This document shows, in pieces, positions 1-6,211 of a stretch of 12,465 nucleotides of DNA; within the stretch, counting starts at the first letter, position 1; each line of letters starts with the position of its first letter. The notes beneath the pieces are model-generated. The model saw only the letters and a list, made by a program, of their open reading frames with translations, searched no databases and was not told where the DNA came from. The DNA lies in the NCBI GenBank assembly GCA_002361535.1, contig DETG01000032.1, forward strand, positions 1 through 12,465. Direction: 5' to 3'. The DNA is from Prevotella sp. UBA3294 (lineage in GTDB: Bacteria > Bacteroidota > Bacteroidia > Bacteroidales > Bacteroidaceae). The translations under genes were made by a program, and so were the position numbers.

Positions 1-244
1 TGACAGTGAGCCAGGTGTTTACGACATCATCGTGTCGGGTGGTGAAGCCGCCAACTACGTGTTCAGCTATGTCAATGGTGTGCTGAAGGTTCAGATTCCT
101 GAGGCCATCAAGGCCATCACCTTCCGTTCGCCCGTCGACATCTACACCGTTACTGGTCGTCTGGTGCGTGCGAAGGCCACTTCGGCTGCCGGTCTGCCCC
201 GTGGCATCTACATCGTTGGTGGACGCAAGCTGATCATCAACTGA
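1..244 (+). CDS. 3' end of a secreted/surface protein with type IX-like C-terminal sorting tail (partial)
   Basis: The reading frame is open from the left edge (codons from base 2) to a TGA at 242-244, giving about 80 C-terminal residues; the start lies outside the window. The last 35 residues have the pattern of Bacteroidota C-terminal sorting domains: a beta-strand with DIYTVTGRLV, a short turn, then GLPRGIYIVGGRKLIIN ending in basic and hydrophobic residues. In this family the tail directs a Sec-exported cargo through the type IX (Por) system to the cell surface, where it is usually removed. The catalytic or binding part of the protein is not visible, so its function cannot be named. A strong terminator follows 33 bases after the stop, so this is the last gene of its transcript. 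The call of the tail is fairly sure; actual use of type IX secretion is inferred. Confidence 0.8.
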   Translation, partial: DSEPGVYDIIVSGGEAANYVFSYVNGVLKVQIPEAIKAITFRSPVDIYTVTGRLVRAKATSAAGLPRGIYIVGGRKLIIN

Positions 245-277
245 TTTTAATCAGTCAAATCAGACATAGACTCAAAG

Positions 278-349
278 AGTTGTCCTCAGTTGTTCAAGTT
301 GTCTTTGGTTACTTTTAAGACAACATTGACAACTGAGGACAACTTTTTT
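278..349 (+). terminator. Strong intrinsic terminator after the first gene
   Basis: Bases 278-293 (AGTTGTCCTCAGTTGT) pair perfectly with 329-344, a 16 bp stem. An inner GTTGTC/GACAAC pairing (298-303 with 319-324) extends it, and a run of six T follows at 344-349. It ends the plus-strand transcript. It lies downstream of the convergent radical SAM gene too, and may also stop that transcript, although no U-run is seen on that strand. Confidence 0.85.
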
Positions 350-395
350 GGGGGGAATGCTATCAAAGTAGCATGACAATAGGTTGAAGATAGAG

Positions 396-430
396 ACCCC
401 ACCCCTGCCCCTCCCCTTGAAGGGAGGGGA
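396..430. repeat. C-rich/G-rich hairpin repeat, copy 1
   Basis: A C-rich run (ACCCCACCCCTGCCCC) leads into an 8 bp hairpin, CCCCTCCC at 408-415 pairing with GGGAGGGG at 422-429 around CTTGAA. The same design (CCCACCCC, two to four bases, CCCTCCC, short loop, GGGAGGG) recurs twice at 2438-2495. It has no T-run, so it is not a standard terminator. I take it for a dispersed intergenic repeat resembling REP elements; that class is inferred. Confidence 0.6.
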
Positions 431-530
431 TCTGCTCTCGCTGTGACCACTGATTCAATGTCAATATATAGACCCTGCAAGGCATATCCCTCCCAAGGAT
501 AAGTTTAATCCAGCATAAGACAACATGTGT

Positions 531-563
531 ATTCCCTGCTCAGTAGGATGCGGAGCAGGGGAT
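531..563 (-). other. Hairpin across the radical SAM stop codon
   Basis: Bases 531-541 and 553-563 form an 11 bp stem (ten Watson-Crick pairs and one T-G) with an 11-base loop. The minus-strand stop codon (540-542) sits at the loop edge. No U-run follows, so termination is not established; mRNA 3'-end stabilisation is another possibility. Confidence 0.4.
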
Positions 564-1340
564 GCCGGCTGCAAGAACGCGGTCGCGGATGCTGTCAAGC
601 TCCTCGTGGGTAGCCTTCAGCAAGTCGTGGTCGGGGGTCTCGCGGTCGATGGTATAGATCATTACCTGCTGGGGAGCGATGGTTTTTACCGTTTCGAGCC
701 AGGGAGTCACAAATTCATCTCCTGTGTTATCCACGCTCTGACCCTCAGACAATCCTTTCATGAACATGGTCTGGATGATGACGTGTCCGTTAAAGAGTTT
801 GAGGTTCTCGATAACCTCCTGTACATCGTATTTCCCCGTGGGACGGTCCACCTTATTTATATATATAGGGTCGATGGTGTCGAGCTTCAGGATATTGTTG
901 TCTATACGCATCAGGGCAGCACGTACCTCTGGCCGATGGGTCATTGTACTGTTACTGAGCACCGACACCTTGGCATTGGGGAAATATCGGTCGCGAAGGC
1001 GCAGGGTGTCGTCGATGATCTCAGGGAAATGAGGGTTGGCTGTCGGCTCTCCGTTACCGGCAAAGGTGAACACATCGGGTGTGGGACCGTGTAGCTTCAT
1101 GTCCTGTAGCTTTGCTTCCAAGGCCGTAGCCACTTCCTGCCGTGTGGGCATCTTCTGGTGAGGGCGGTGGTCGGCATTGAATCCACATTCACAGTAGATA
1201 CAGTCGAAGGTACACACCTTACCATCGCCTGGCAAGAGGTTGATGCCTAAGGATACACCTAAGCGGCGACTGTGGACGGGGCCGAAAATCGGACTGGGGT
1301 AGATAATCGTTGACATACTCTTTTTTTTTGTTACTGTCAT
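540..1340 (-). CDS. Radical SAM protein (COG0731-like)
   Basis: A radical SAM enzyme, which cleaves S-adenosylmethionine with a [4Fe-4S] cluster to start radical chemistry. The cluster motif is visible as CTFDCIYC (C35, C39, C42 counted from the methionine at 1316), followed by FTFAGNGEPTANPHF, the GGE-like glycine-rich SAM-binding strand. Length is 266 residues from the ATG at 1340, or 258 from the ATG at 1316. Homologues normally begin near YPSPIFGPVHSRRLG, so either fits. The ATG at 1424 is unlikely because it lies upstream of the promoter at 1372-1379. The substrate is unknown: related proteins are often labelled wyosine-synthetase-like, but there is no basis for tRNA wyosine chemistry in a bacterium here. 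Oddity: a nine-A run encodes KKK between the two candidate starts. It has its own promoter and is convergent with the gene to its left. Confidence 0.88.
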   Translation of the reverse strand: MTVTKKKSMSTIIYPSPIFGPVHSRRLGVSLGINLLPGDGKVCTFDCIYCECGFNADHRPHQKMPTRQEVATALEAKLQDMKLHGPTPDVFTFAGNGEPTANPHFPEIIDDTLRLRDRYFPNAKVSVLSNSTMTHRPEVRAALMRIDNNILKLDTIDPIYINKVDRPTGKYDVQEVIENLKLFNGHVIIQTMFMKGLSEGQSVDNTGDEFVTPWLETVKTIAPQQVMIYTIDRETPDHDLLKATHEELDSIRDRVLAAGIPCSASY

Positions 1341-1371
1341 CTCTTCTTTCTCAGAGACGAAAAGATTGTTG

Positions 1372-1379
1372 CAAAGGTA
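1372..1379 (-). promoter_or_regulatory. Bacteroidota -7 promoter element for the radical SAM gene
   Basis: The minus strand reads TACCTTTG followed by CA, matching the Bacteroidota primary-sigma -7 consensus TAnnTTTG. No clear -33 TTTG lies at the usual distance. Transcription from here would start about 25-30 bases upstream of the ATG at 1340, which argues against the longer start at 1424. Confidence 0.65.
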
Positions 1380-1420
1380 ATAAAAAATGGAGAAAGGGAA
1401 TGTTAAAAACCGATAAAAAG

Positions 1421-1465
1421 GCATACTCGGGTATGCAATTCTTCATTCTTCATTCTTCATTCTTG
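1421..1465. repeat. Hairpin plus four ATTCTTC heptamers
   Basis: A 6 bp hairpin (GCATAC, TCGG, GTATGC at 1421-1436) is followed at once by four tandem 7-mers at 1438-1465: ATTCTTC three times and ATTCTTG once. The block sits between the divergent promoters of the radical SAM gene and ftsX. It is one of several short-period repeats in the window. Confidence 0.8.
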
Positions 1466-1476
1466 ATTTAAACTCG

Positions 1477-1484
1477 TATCTTTG
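1477..1484 (+). promoter_or_regulatory. Promoter -7 element for ftsX and probably the downstream operon
   Basis: TATCTTTG followed by CA matches TAnnTTTG. The ftsX ATG is at 1559, so the leader would be about 70 bases. The -33 element is not obvious because the region upstream is the ATTCTTC repeat array. Confidence 0.65.
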
Positions 1485-1558
1485 CAGGCAAATGCGAGGG
1501 CAGCCTGCTGTAGCGAGCTGCCGCTTGTATCGATTTTGTTGTAATACGGCCATTTACA

Positions 1559-2437
1559 ATGGGAAAGAAAAAGAAGTCAACCCGCAACCACAGAGGATTG
1601 CAGGCAATTACTTTATGTATAAGTACGGCGATGGTGCTCATCCTTTTGGGCATGGTCGTTTTTTCCGTACTCACAGCCAAGAACCTTTCTACCTATGTCA
1701 AAGAGAACCTCACGGTTACCGTGATGTTGGCAGAGGATATGACGAACCCCGAGGCATTGCGTATGTGCAGGGAACTGCAAGGACGACCCTACGTGAGCAG
1801 TCTGTCGTTTGTCAGCAAGGAAGAGGTGTTAGAGGAACAAAAGAAAGAGTTAGGGGTTGATCCAAGTGAGTTCGCTGGAACGAACCCCTATACCAGTAGT
1901 ATCGAATTGCGGCTGGCTGCCGACTATGCCAACCAGGACTCACTGAAGTGGATCTCTGCAGAACTGAAGAAGAACTCGCAGGTGCAGGAACTGGAGTATC
2001 CGCTCGACCTGATCAATGATGTGAACAGGACGTTGAACAAGACCAACATCGTGCTGCTGGTCTTGGCTGTATTGCTGAGCATCGTCTCTTTCTCGCTGAT
2101 TAACAATTCGGTGAAGTTAGGTATTTATGCACGGCGTTTCTCCATCCACACCATGAAATTGGTGGGAGCATCCTGGGGCTTCATCCGCCGACCGTTCATG
2201 AGAAGGGCTTTTTACATCGGTGTGTGTGCTGCACTGATCGCAATTCTCGTGTTGGGTGTCGGTGTCTATATGCTTTACACTTACGAACCAGGTGTGCTTG
2301 CTGTGATCACCCGTGAGGTAATGATCATTACGGCGGCTGCCGTATTGGTGTTCGGTATTCTGATCACCCTCATCTGTTCCTATTTCTCTGTGAACAAGTT
2401 CCTGAAAATGAAAGCAGGGGAGTTGTATAAGATTTAG
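1559..2437 (+). CDS. ftsX: Cell division protein FtsX
   Basis: FtsX is the membrane partner of the ATPase FtsE. The FtsEX complex links the division ring to activation of peptidoglycan hydrolases. The 292-residue product shows the FtsX layout: a basic cytoplasmic start (MGKKKKS), a transmembrane helix at about 15-38, a periplasmic domain to about 160, and three more helices at about 163-185, 217-240 and 255-280. The conserved region NNSVKLGIYARRFSIHTMKLVGAS follows helix 2 and is typical of the family. No ftsE lies next to it; in Bacteroidota the two genes are often apart (general knowledge). The ATG at 1559 gives the normal family length. The next gene is over 300 bases away, behind repeats, but is in the same direction. 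The call is firm. Confidence 0.93.
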   Translation: MGKKKKSTRNHRGLQAITLCISTAMVLILLGMVVFSVLTAKNLSTYVKENLTVTVMLAEDMTNPEALRMCRELQGRPYVSSLSFVSKEEVLEEQKKELGVDPSEFAGTNPYTSSIELRLAADYANQDSLKWISAELKKNSQVQELEYPLDLINDVNRTLNKTNIVLLVLAVLLSIVSFSLINNSVKLGIYARRFSIHTMKLVGASWGFIRRPFMRRAFYIGVCAALIAILVLGVGVYMLYTYEPGVLAVITREVMIITAAAVLVFGILITLICSYFSVNKFLKMKAGELYKI

Positions 2438-2495
2438 GAGCCCACCCCGGCCCTCCCAAAGGGGGAGCCCACCCCAACCCTCCCGAAGGGAGGGT
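2438..2495. repeat. Two tandem C/G-rich hairpin repeats directly after ftsX
   Basis: Copy A (2438-2463) and copy B (2465-2494) both begin GAGCCCACCCC and continue with CCCTCCC, a short loop and a G-run. In copy B, ACCCTCCC (2477-2484) pairs with GGGAGGGT (2488-2495). Copy A starts on the base after the ftsX stop codon. Both resemble the element at 396-430. No T-run follows, so readthrough into the downstream genes is possible. Confidence 0.7.
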
Positions 2496-2516
2496 GAAAG
2501 GACAGGTGATTGGTCA

Positions 2517-2682
2517 TTCGCAGCGTGAGAAGAGAATAGATTCGTCTAATTCGTCAAATTCGCAGTGTGAGAAGAAACAGATTCGTCTAATTCGTCTAAT
2601 TCGCAGCGTGAGAAGTAACAGATTCGTCTAATTCGTCTAATTCGTAGAGTGGGAAGTTCATAGATTCGTCAAACTCGCTGAG
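2517..2682. repeat. 41 bp tandem repeat built on a TTCGTCTAA 9-mer
   Basis: Full units lie at 2541-2581 (41 bp), 2582-2622 (41 bp) and 2623-2664 (42 bp), with a partial unit before (2517-2540) and a degraded one after (from 2665). Each starts with two TTCGTCTAA-type 9-mers and continues TTCGCAGCGTGAGAAG plus a variable tail. Stops interrupt the frames and nothing protein-like is encoded. With the hairpin repeats it fills most of the 304 bp gap between ftsX and the DUF3098 gene. Confidence 0.85.
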
Positions 2683-2711
2683 GGCACAGGAAGAGCCTAC
2701 AGTGCAAATCA

Positions 2712-2730
2712 TAAAGTTTAAAGTTCAAAG
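2712..2730. repeat. AAAGTTTAAAGTTCAAAG short repeat upstream of the DUF3098 gene
   Basis: The sequence AAAGTTTAAAGTTCAAAG lies 12 bases before the DUF3098 start codon and has an 8-base period. I see no TAnnTTTG promoter in 2683-2741, so expression of the downstream genes may depend on the ftsX promoter. That dependence is inferred. Confidence 0.5.
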
Positions 2731-2741
2731 ATCAATAATAT

Positions 2742-2978
2742 ATGGATAAGAGGAATTTTGCATTTGACCGGATGAACTTCATCCTGCTGGCCGTGGGCAT
2801 GGCAGTGGTGATTCTCGGTTTTATCTTAATGAGTGGAAGCGGCTCAACCGAAGAGTCGTTCAATCCGGAGATTTTCAGTACGATGCGTATCAAGGTGGCT
2901 CCGGTGGTAACATTCCTTGGCTTCGTGTCGATTGTCTATGCCATTCTGCGTAAGCCGAGGGATGGCAAGAATAGTTAG
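2742..2978 (+). CDS. DUF3098 family small membrane protein
   Basis: The 78-residue product has two transmembrane helices, at about 11-30 and 49-68, around a short loop containing SFNPEIFSTMRIKVAPVV. The FAFDRMNFILLAVGMAVVILGF start and the NPEIFS...I.VAPVV pattern match DUF3098, a Bacteroidota family with no established function. A gene of this family commonly sits between ftsX and uppP in these bacteria, which suggests an envelope role, but nothing in the sequence defines a reaction. The ATG at 2742 is the only sensible start and is preceded by A/T-rich DNA without a Shine-Dalgarno sequence, normal for this phylum. It is followed after 35 bases by uppP. The family call is fairly sure; function is unknown. 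Confidence 0.85.
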   Translation: MDKRNFAFDRMNFILLAVGMAVVILGFILMSGSGSTEESFNPEIFSTMRIKVAPVVTFLGFVSIVYAILRKPRDGKNS

Positions 2979-3013
2979 TTGAGTATAGAAACCACTTAGT
3001 TGTAGTTTATTTG

Positions 3014-3871
3014 ATGGATTGGATTGAAACAGTTATCATTGCCATTGTAGAGGGATTGACAGAATTCCTGCCCGTCTCATCGACAGGGCACATGATCATT
3101 ACACAGAATCTGCTGGGTGTGCCGCAAGGAGATCCTTTTGTGCATGCCTTCACCTTTATTATCCAGTTTGGTGCCATCCTCTCGGTGGTGTGTCTTTATT
3201 GGAAACGATTCTTCCAGTTTGACAACACCCCTGACCCCATGGCTTTTACCTGGTGGCAAAAACTAAAGCATAAGTATCATTTCTACTGGCTGCTCTTCGT
3301 TGGCGTACTGCCAGCTGTGGTGGTCGGCTTGGTGGCAAAGAAATGCGGACTGCTCGACTGGTTGCTCGACAGTGTGGAGGTGGTGGCCATCATGTTGGTG
3401 GTGGGAGGTATCTTCATGCTTTACTGCGACCGGATCTTCAACAAGGGCTCTGAGAAGAATCTGCTTACGGAGAAACGAGCCTTCAAGATCGGTCTTTTCC
3501 AGTGTATCTCCGTGATTCCCGGCGTGTCACGATCGATGGCTACGATCGTCGGTGGTATGGCACAAGGACTGACCCGTCAGCGAGCTGCCGAGTTCTCGTT
3601 CTTCCTTGCTGTTCCCACAATGGCCGGAGCTACATTCCTCGATTTGCTCGACTTACTGAAAGATGATACCTCATGGGCTACAACACATAATATCACGATG
3701 CTGATACTGGGGTGTGTCATCGCCTTTATCGTGGCCTTACTGGCCATGAAGTGGTTCGTGGCCTTCCTCACGAAGTACGGCTTCAAGGCTTTCGGTATCT
3801 ACCGGATTATCGTAGGTGGTATCATCATCGTGCTGCTGCTGACCGGTCACTCACTTGCAATGGTTGATTAA
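3014..3871 (+). CDS. uppP: Undecaprenyl-diphosphatase UppP (BacA)
   Basis: An integral membrane phosphatase that converts undecaprenyl diphosphate to the monophosphate, recycling the lipid carrier for peptidoglycan and other surface polymers; loss or overproduction affects bacitracin sensitivity in other species. The 285-residue product has both catalytic signatures: EGLTEFLPVSSTGH at 13-26 and PGVSRS at 169-174 (with R173), followed by TIVGGMAQGL. About eight hydrophobic helices are visible. I choose the ATG at 3014 over the TTG at 3011 just before it. Its TAA is followed immediately by the ATG of truB, with no spacer, so the two genes are very likely co-transcribed and translationally linked. 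The call is firm. Confidence 0.95.
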   Translation: MDWIETVIIAIVEGLTEFLPVSSTGHMIITQNLLGVPQGDPFVHAFTFIIQFGAILSVVCLYWKRFFQFDNTPDPMAFTWWQKLKHKYHFYWLLFVGVLPAVVVGLVAKKCGLLDWLLDSVEVVAIMLVVGGIFMLYCDRIFNKGSEKNLLTEKRAFKIGLFQCISVIPGVSRSMATIVGGMAQGLTRQRAAEFSFFLAVPTMAGATFLDLLDLLKDDTSWATTHNITMLILGCVIAFIVALLAMKWFVAFLTKYGFKAFGIYRIIVGGIIIVLLLTGHSLAMVD

Positions 3872-4579
3872 ATGAATTTTCGTACAGGAGAGATTCTCTA
3901 TATCGATAAGCCGTATGCCATGACCAGTTTTGGCGCCTTGGCACATATCCGTTATCTGCTGACGAAGAAGATGCGGTATAAGGTGAAGGTGGGACATGCT
4001 GGAACACTCGATCCGTTGGCAACGGGTGTGCTGGTACTTTGTACGGGGAAGAAGACCAAAGAGATCGAAACGCTGCAGGCACATACCAAAGAATATGTAG
4101 CCACGTTGCAGTTAGGTGCCTCCACAGCCAGTCATGACATGGAGCATCCTGTGGATGCGGTGTTCCCGACATCGCAGATCACCCGTGAGAAAGTGGAGCA
4201 GGTGCTGCAACAGTTCGTGGGGAACGTGGAACAGGTACCGCCTGTGTACAGTGCTGTGTGTGTGAATGGCAAACGGGCCTATCAACTGAGTCGTAAAGGC
4301 AAGGATTTCGAGATCAATGCCAAAACCGTCAGCATAGAGAAGATCGAGTTGCTGCACTTCGACGAGGAACTGATGCAGATGAGTATCCGCGTGGTATGTG
4401 GCAAAGGTACATATATCCGTTCGCTGGCCAGGGATGTCGGTGAAGCTTTGGGCTCCGCAGCTTATCTCACCTCCCTCTGCCGTACCAGGGTGGGAGATGT
4501 GACCATCGGTCAGTGTGTCACCTTGGAGCAATTCCCACAGTGGCTGAAGGAACAGGAACTGGAGGAGTTGAAGAATTGA
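3872..4579 (+). CDS. truB: tRNA pseudouridine(55) synthase TruB
   Basis: TruB isomerises U55 in the T-loop of elongator tRNAs to pseudouridine. The motif GHAGTLDPLATGVL at 41-54 carries the catalytic aspartate (D47). The further motifs PPVYSAVCVNGKRAYQLSRKG and GKGTYIRSLARDVGEAL are the expected substrate-binding and core elements. At 235 residues it is the short form without a large C-terminal PUA extension, as is common in Bacteroidota. The start codon abuts the uppP stop codon. The last codons (LEELKN) run into a TTGAAGAA tandem repeat, so the extreme C-terminus may have been set by that repeat. The function call is firm. Confidence 0.95.
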   Translation: MNFRTGEILYIDKPYAMTSFGALAHIRYLLTKKMRYKVKVGHAGTLDPLATGVLVLCTGKKTKEIETLQAHTKEYVATLQLGASTASHDMEHPVDAVFPTSQITREKVEQVLQQFVGNVEQVPPVYSAVCVNGKRAYQLSRKGKDFEINAKTVSIEKIELLHFDEELMQMSIRVVCGKGTYIRSLARDVGEALGSAAYLTSLCRTRVGDVTIGQCVTLEQFPQWLKEQELEELKN

Positions 4580-4599
4580 AGAGTTGAAGAATTAATGAA
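4568..4599. repeat. 8-base tandem repeat TTGAAGAA spanning the truB stop codon
   Basis: Four units: TTGAAGAA (4568-4575), TTGAAGAG (4576-4583), TTGAAGAA (4584-4591) and the degenerate TTAATGAA (4592-4599). It begins inside truB, provides its stop codon, and ends nine bases before the queA ATG. Confidence 0.75.
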
Positions 4600-4608
4600 T
4601 CCTATAAT

Positions 4609-5727
4609 ATGAAGTTATCACAATTTAAGTTTAAACTGCCAGAGGAACTGATCGCGCTCAACCCTCCATATCATCGAGATGAGTGCCGGTTGATGGTTCT
4701 TCACCGGAAGTCACAGACAATTGATATGTACAAGAAAGATGAGAACGGCGAAACTCTCAAGGATGAGGAGGGCAATCCCGTTTTCATGGATTTCCGTAAC
4801 GTACTCGACTATTTTGATGAAGGTGATACGTTCGTGTTCAACGACACGAAGGTGTTCCCGGCACGCTTATATGGAACGAAGGAAAAAACAGATGCCAAAA
4901 TCGAGGTGTTCTTATTGCGCGAGCTGAATGAGGACATGCGCCTGTGGGATGTGTTGGTGGAACCGGCACGCAAGATCCGCATCGGAAACAAACTGTTCTT
5001 TGATGACAGCGGAACGATGGTGGCAGAGGTGATAGATAATACTACCAGCCGTGGAAGAACGTTACGGTTCTTATACGACTGTCCTCATGATGAGTTCAAA
5101 AGGGAACTCTATGCCCTGGGAGAGGCTCCGCTGCCTCACTATATCGTTGACCGAAGGGCTGCGACCGAAGAAGACCTGACGGATTTCCAGTGTATCTTTG
5201 CCAAGAACGAAGGTGCTGTCACTGCTCCTGCCAGCGGACTGCATTTCTCTCGTGAGATGCTGAAACGTATGGAGATCAAAGGCATCGACTTTGCTTATAT
5301 CACTCTTCATTGTGCTTTGGGCAATTTCCATGATATCGAAGTGGAGGATCTGACCAAGCACAAGATGGACTCCGAGCAGATGTTCGTGACCAAGGAGGCA
5401 TGCGAGATCGTGAACAATGCCAAACGCAACGGACATCATATCTGTGCTGTTGGAACAAGTGTGGTGAAAGCCACCGAGACGGCCGTGGGTACTGACAAAC
5501 TTCTGAAGGAGTATGAGGGATGGACCAATAAATTCATCTTCCCGCCCTATGAGTTCGGGGTGGCCGATACGATGATCGCCAACTTCTACCACCCGTTGTC
5601 AACCTTGCTGATGGAGACAGCTGCTTTTGGTGGCTACGACTTGGTGATGGATGCCTATGACAAGGCGGTGAAGCACGGCTACCATTTCGGATGCTATGGT
5701 GATGCTATGCTGATTCTGGATGATTGA
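4609..5727 (+). CDS. queA: S-adenosylmethionine:tRNA ribosyltransferase-isomerase QueA
   Basis: QueA transfers and rearranges the ribosyl part of S-adenosylmethionine onto preQ1 in tRNA to give epoxyqueuosine, a late step in making queuosine at anticodon position 34. The 372-residue product has the family blocks [13 protein letters not shown] (about 76-88), [10 protein letters not shown] (near 205), [10 protein letters not shown], and near the C-terminus [13 protein letters not shown] followed by [12 protein letters not shown]. It is somewhat longer than the usual 340-355 residues because of a charged insert at about 41-60 ([20 protein letters not shown]), seen in Bacteroidota QueA proteins to my recollection. 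The gene lies 29 bases after truB, so two tRNA-modification genes are adjacent. No preQ1 riboswitch is seen in the short spacer. The call is firm. Confidence 0.95.
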   Translation: MKLSQFKFKLPEELIALNPPYHRDECRLMVLHRKSQTIDMYKKDENGETLKDEEGNPVFMDFRNVLDYFDEGDTFVFNDTKVFPARLYGTKEKTDAKIEVFLLRELNEDMRLWDVLVEPARKIRIGNKLFFDDSGTMVAEVIDNTTSRGRTLRFLYDCPHDEFKRELYALGEAPLPHYIVDRRAATEEDLTDFQCIFAKNEGAVTAPASGLHFSREMLKRMEIKGIDFAYITLHCALGNFHDIEVEDLTKHKMDSEQMFVTKEACEIVNNAKRNGHHICAVGTSVVKATETAVGTDKLLKEYEGWTNKFIFPPYEFGVADTMIANFYHPLSTLLMETAAFGGYDLVMDAYDKAVKHGYHFGCYGDAMLILDD

Positions 5728-5750
5728 TGACTCGCCTTTGGACTCACCAT

Positions 5751-5778
5751 TTGATAATTGACAATTGAGAATTGATCT
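5751..5778. repeat. TTGA heptamer array at the start of folK
   Basis: Four in-phase 7-mers: TTGATAA, TTGACAA, TTGAGAA and TTGATCT. One of the two candidate folK start codons (TTG at 5765) is the first codon of a repeat unit, and the array ends one base before the other candidate at 5780. The first two units match those at 11810-11823 exactly. Confidence 0.85.
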
Positions 5779-5779
5779 T

Positions 5780-6211
5780 TTGAAACATAAGGTGTATTTA
5801 GGCTTGGGCAGTAACCTTGGCGACCGTCGGATGAATATCATGCGGGCCATCGAACTGATCGGTGAAAGGGTGGGGAGGGTGACTCAATGCTCCTCACTCA
5901 TCGAGACCGAACCGTGGGGCTTCGAGTCGGAGAACAACTTCCTCAATGGTGTTATCCTTTGCGAGACCACCCTTACCCCTCGCCAGGTGTTGCGCAAAAC
6001 CCAGAAGATCGAACGCGACTTGGGGCGCATAAAGAAAACGAACTCTCAACGACCAACTGTCAACTGTCAACTCTACTCAGATCGTCCCATTGATATCGAT
6101 ATCCTCCTGTATGATGATCTCACTGTGGATGAACCCGATCTGAAAATCCCTCACCCGCTGATGCAGGAACGAGAGTTCGTGATGATACCACTTAAAGAAA
6201 TTGGAGGTTGA
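5780..6211 (+). CDS. folK: 6-hydroxymethyl-7,8-dihydropterin pyrophosphokinase FolK, altered ends and internal insert
   Basis: FolK (HPPK) transfers pyrophosphate from ATP to 6-hydroxymethyl-7,8-dihydropterin in folate synthesis. Visible motifs are VYLGLGSNLGDR at the start, ETEPWGF, NNFLNGV, KIERDLGR, the metal-binding RPIDIDILLYDD, and IPHPLMQEREFVMIPL near the end. No ATG start exists in frame: a stop lies at 5759-5761, leaving TTG at 5765 or 5780. I prefer 5780 because it gives KHKVYLGLGSN directly and is outside the repeat. Two oddities: the segment TNSQRPTVNCQLYS between LGR and RPIDID is encoded by a heptamer repeat (6043-6070), and the protein ends at PLKEIGG, about 20-30 residues short of typical HPPK, inside a palindrome. 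All catalytic motifs are kept, so activity is plausible but not assured. Confidence 0.85.
   Translation: MKHKVYLGLGSNLGDRRMNIMRAIELIGERVGRVTQCSSLIETEPWGFESENNFLNGVILCETTLTPRQVLRKTQKIERDLGRIKKTNSQRPTVNCQLYSDRPIDIDILLYDDLTVDEPDLKIPHPLMQEREFVMIPLKEIGG
6043..6070. repeat. Heptamer repeat inside folK, read in frame
   Basis: In-phase 7-mers CTCTCAA, CGACCAA, CTGTCAA and CTGTCAA. On the opposite strand these read TTGACAG, TTGACAG, TTGGTCG and TTGAGAG, the same TTGA heptamer design as the intergenic arrays at 5751 and 11810. They encode part of TNSQRPTVNCQLYS in FolK. Confidence 0.75.

Larger units (their letters stand above)
245..539. other. Convergent intergenic spacer of 295 bp
   Basis: This is the gap between two convergent genes. 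It holds the terminator at 278-349, a 6 bp hairpin ATGCTA/TAGCAT (357-362 with 369-374), and the C/G-rich hairpin repeat at 396-430. I see no convincing gene in 431-539. The small minus-strand frame at 286-480 is built from these hairpin and repeat sequences and does not look like protein. Confidence 0.6.

Noticed and set aside
286..480. 64-codon minus-strand frame in the first spacer
   Set aside because: It translates the terminator stem and the C/G hairpin repeat, so it is not a credible protein.
525..1094. 189-codon plus-strand frame opposite the radical SAM gene
   Set aside because: It is the antisense shadow of a gene with clear motifs, and its translation resembles no protein family I know.
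2517..2682. The 41 bp repeats as a CRISPR array
   Set aside because: Units are tandem with no unique spacers, contain internal 9-mer repeats and diverge between copies; no cas genes are near.
4579..4608. preQ1 riboswitch before queA
   Set aside because: The spacer is only 29 bases and mostly TTGAAGAA repeat, too short and without the needed fold.
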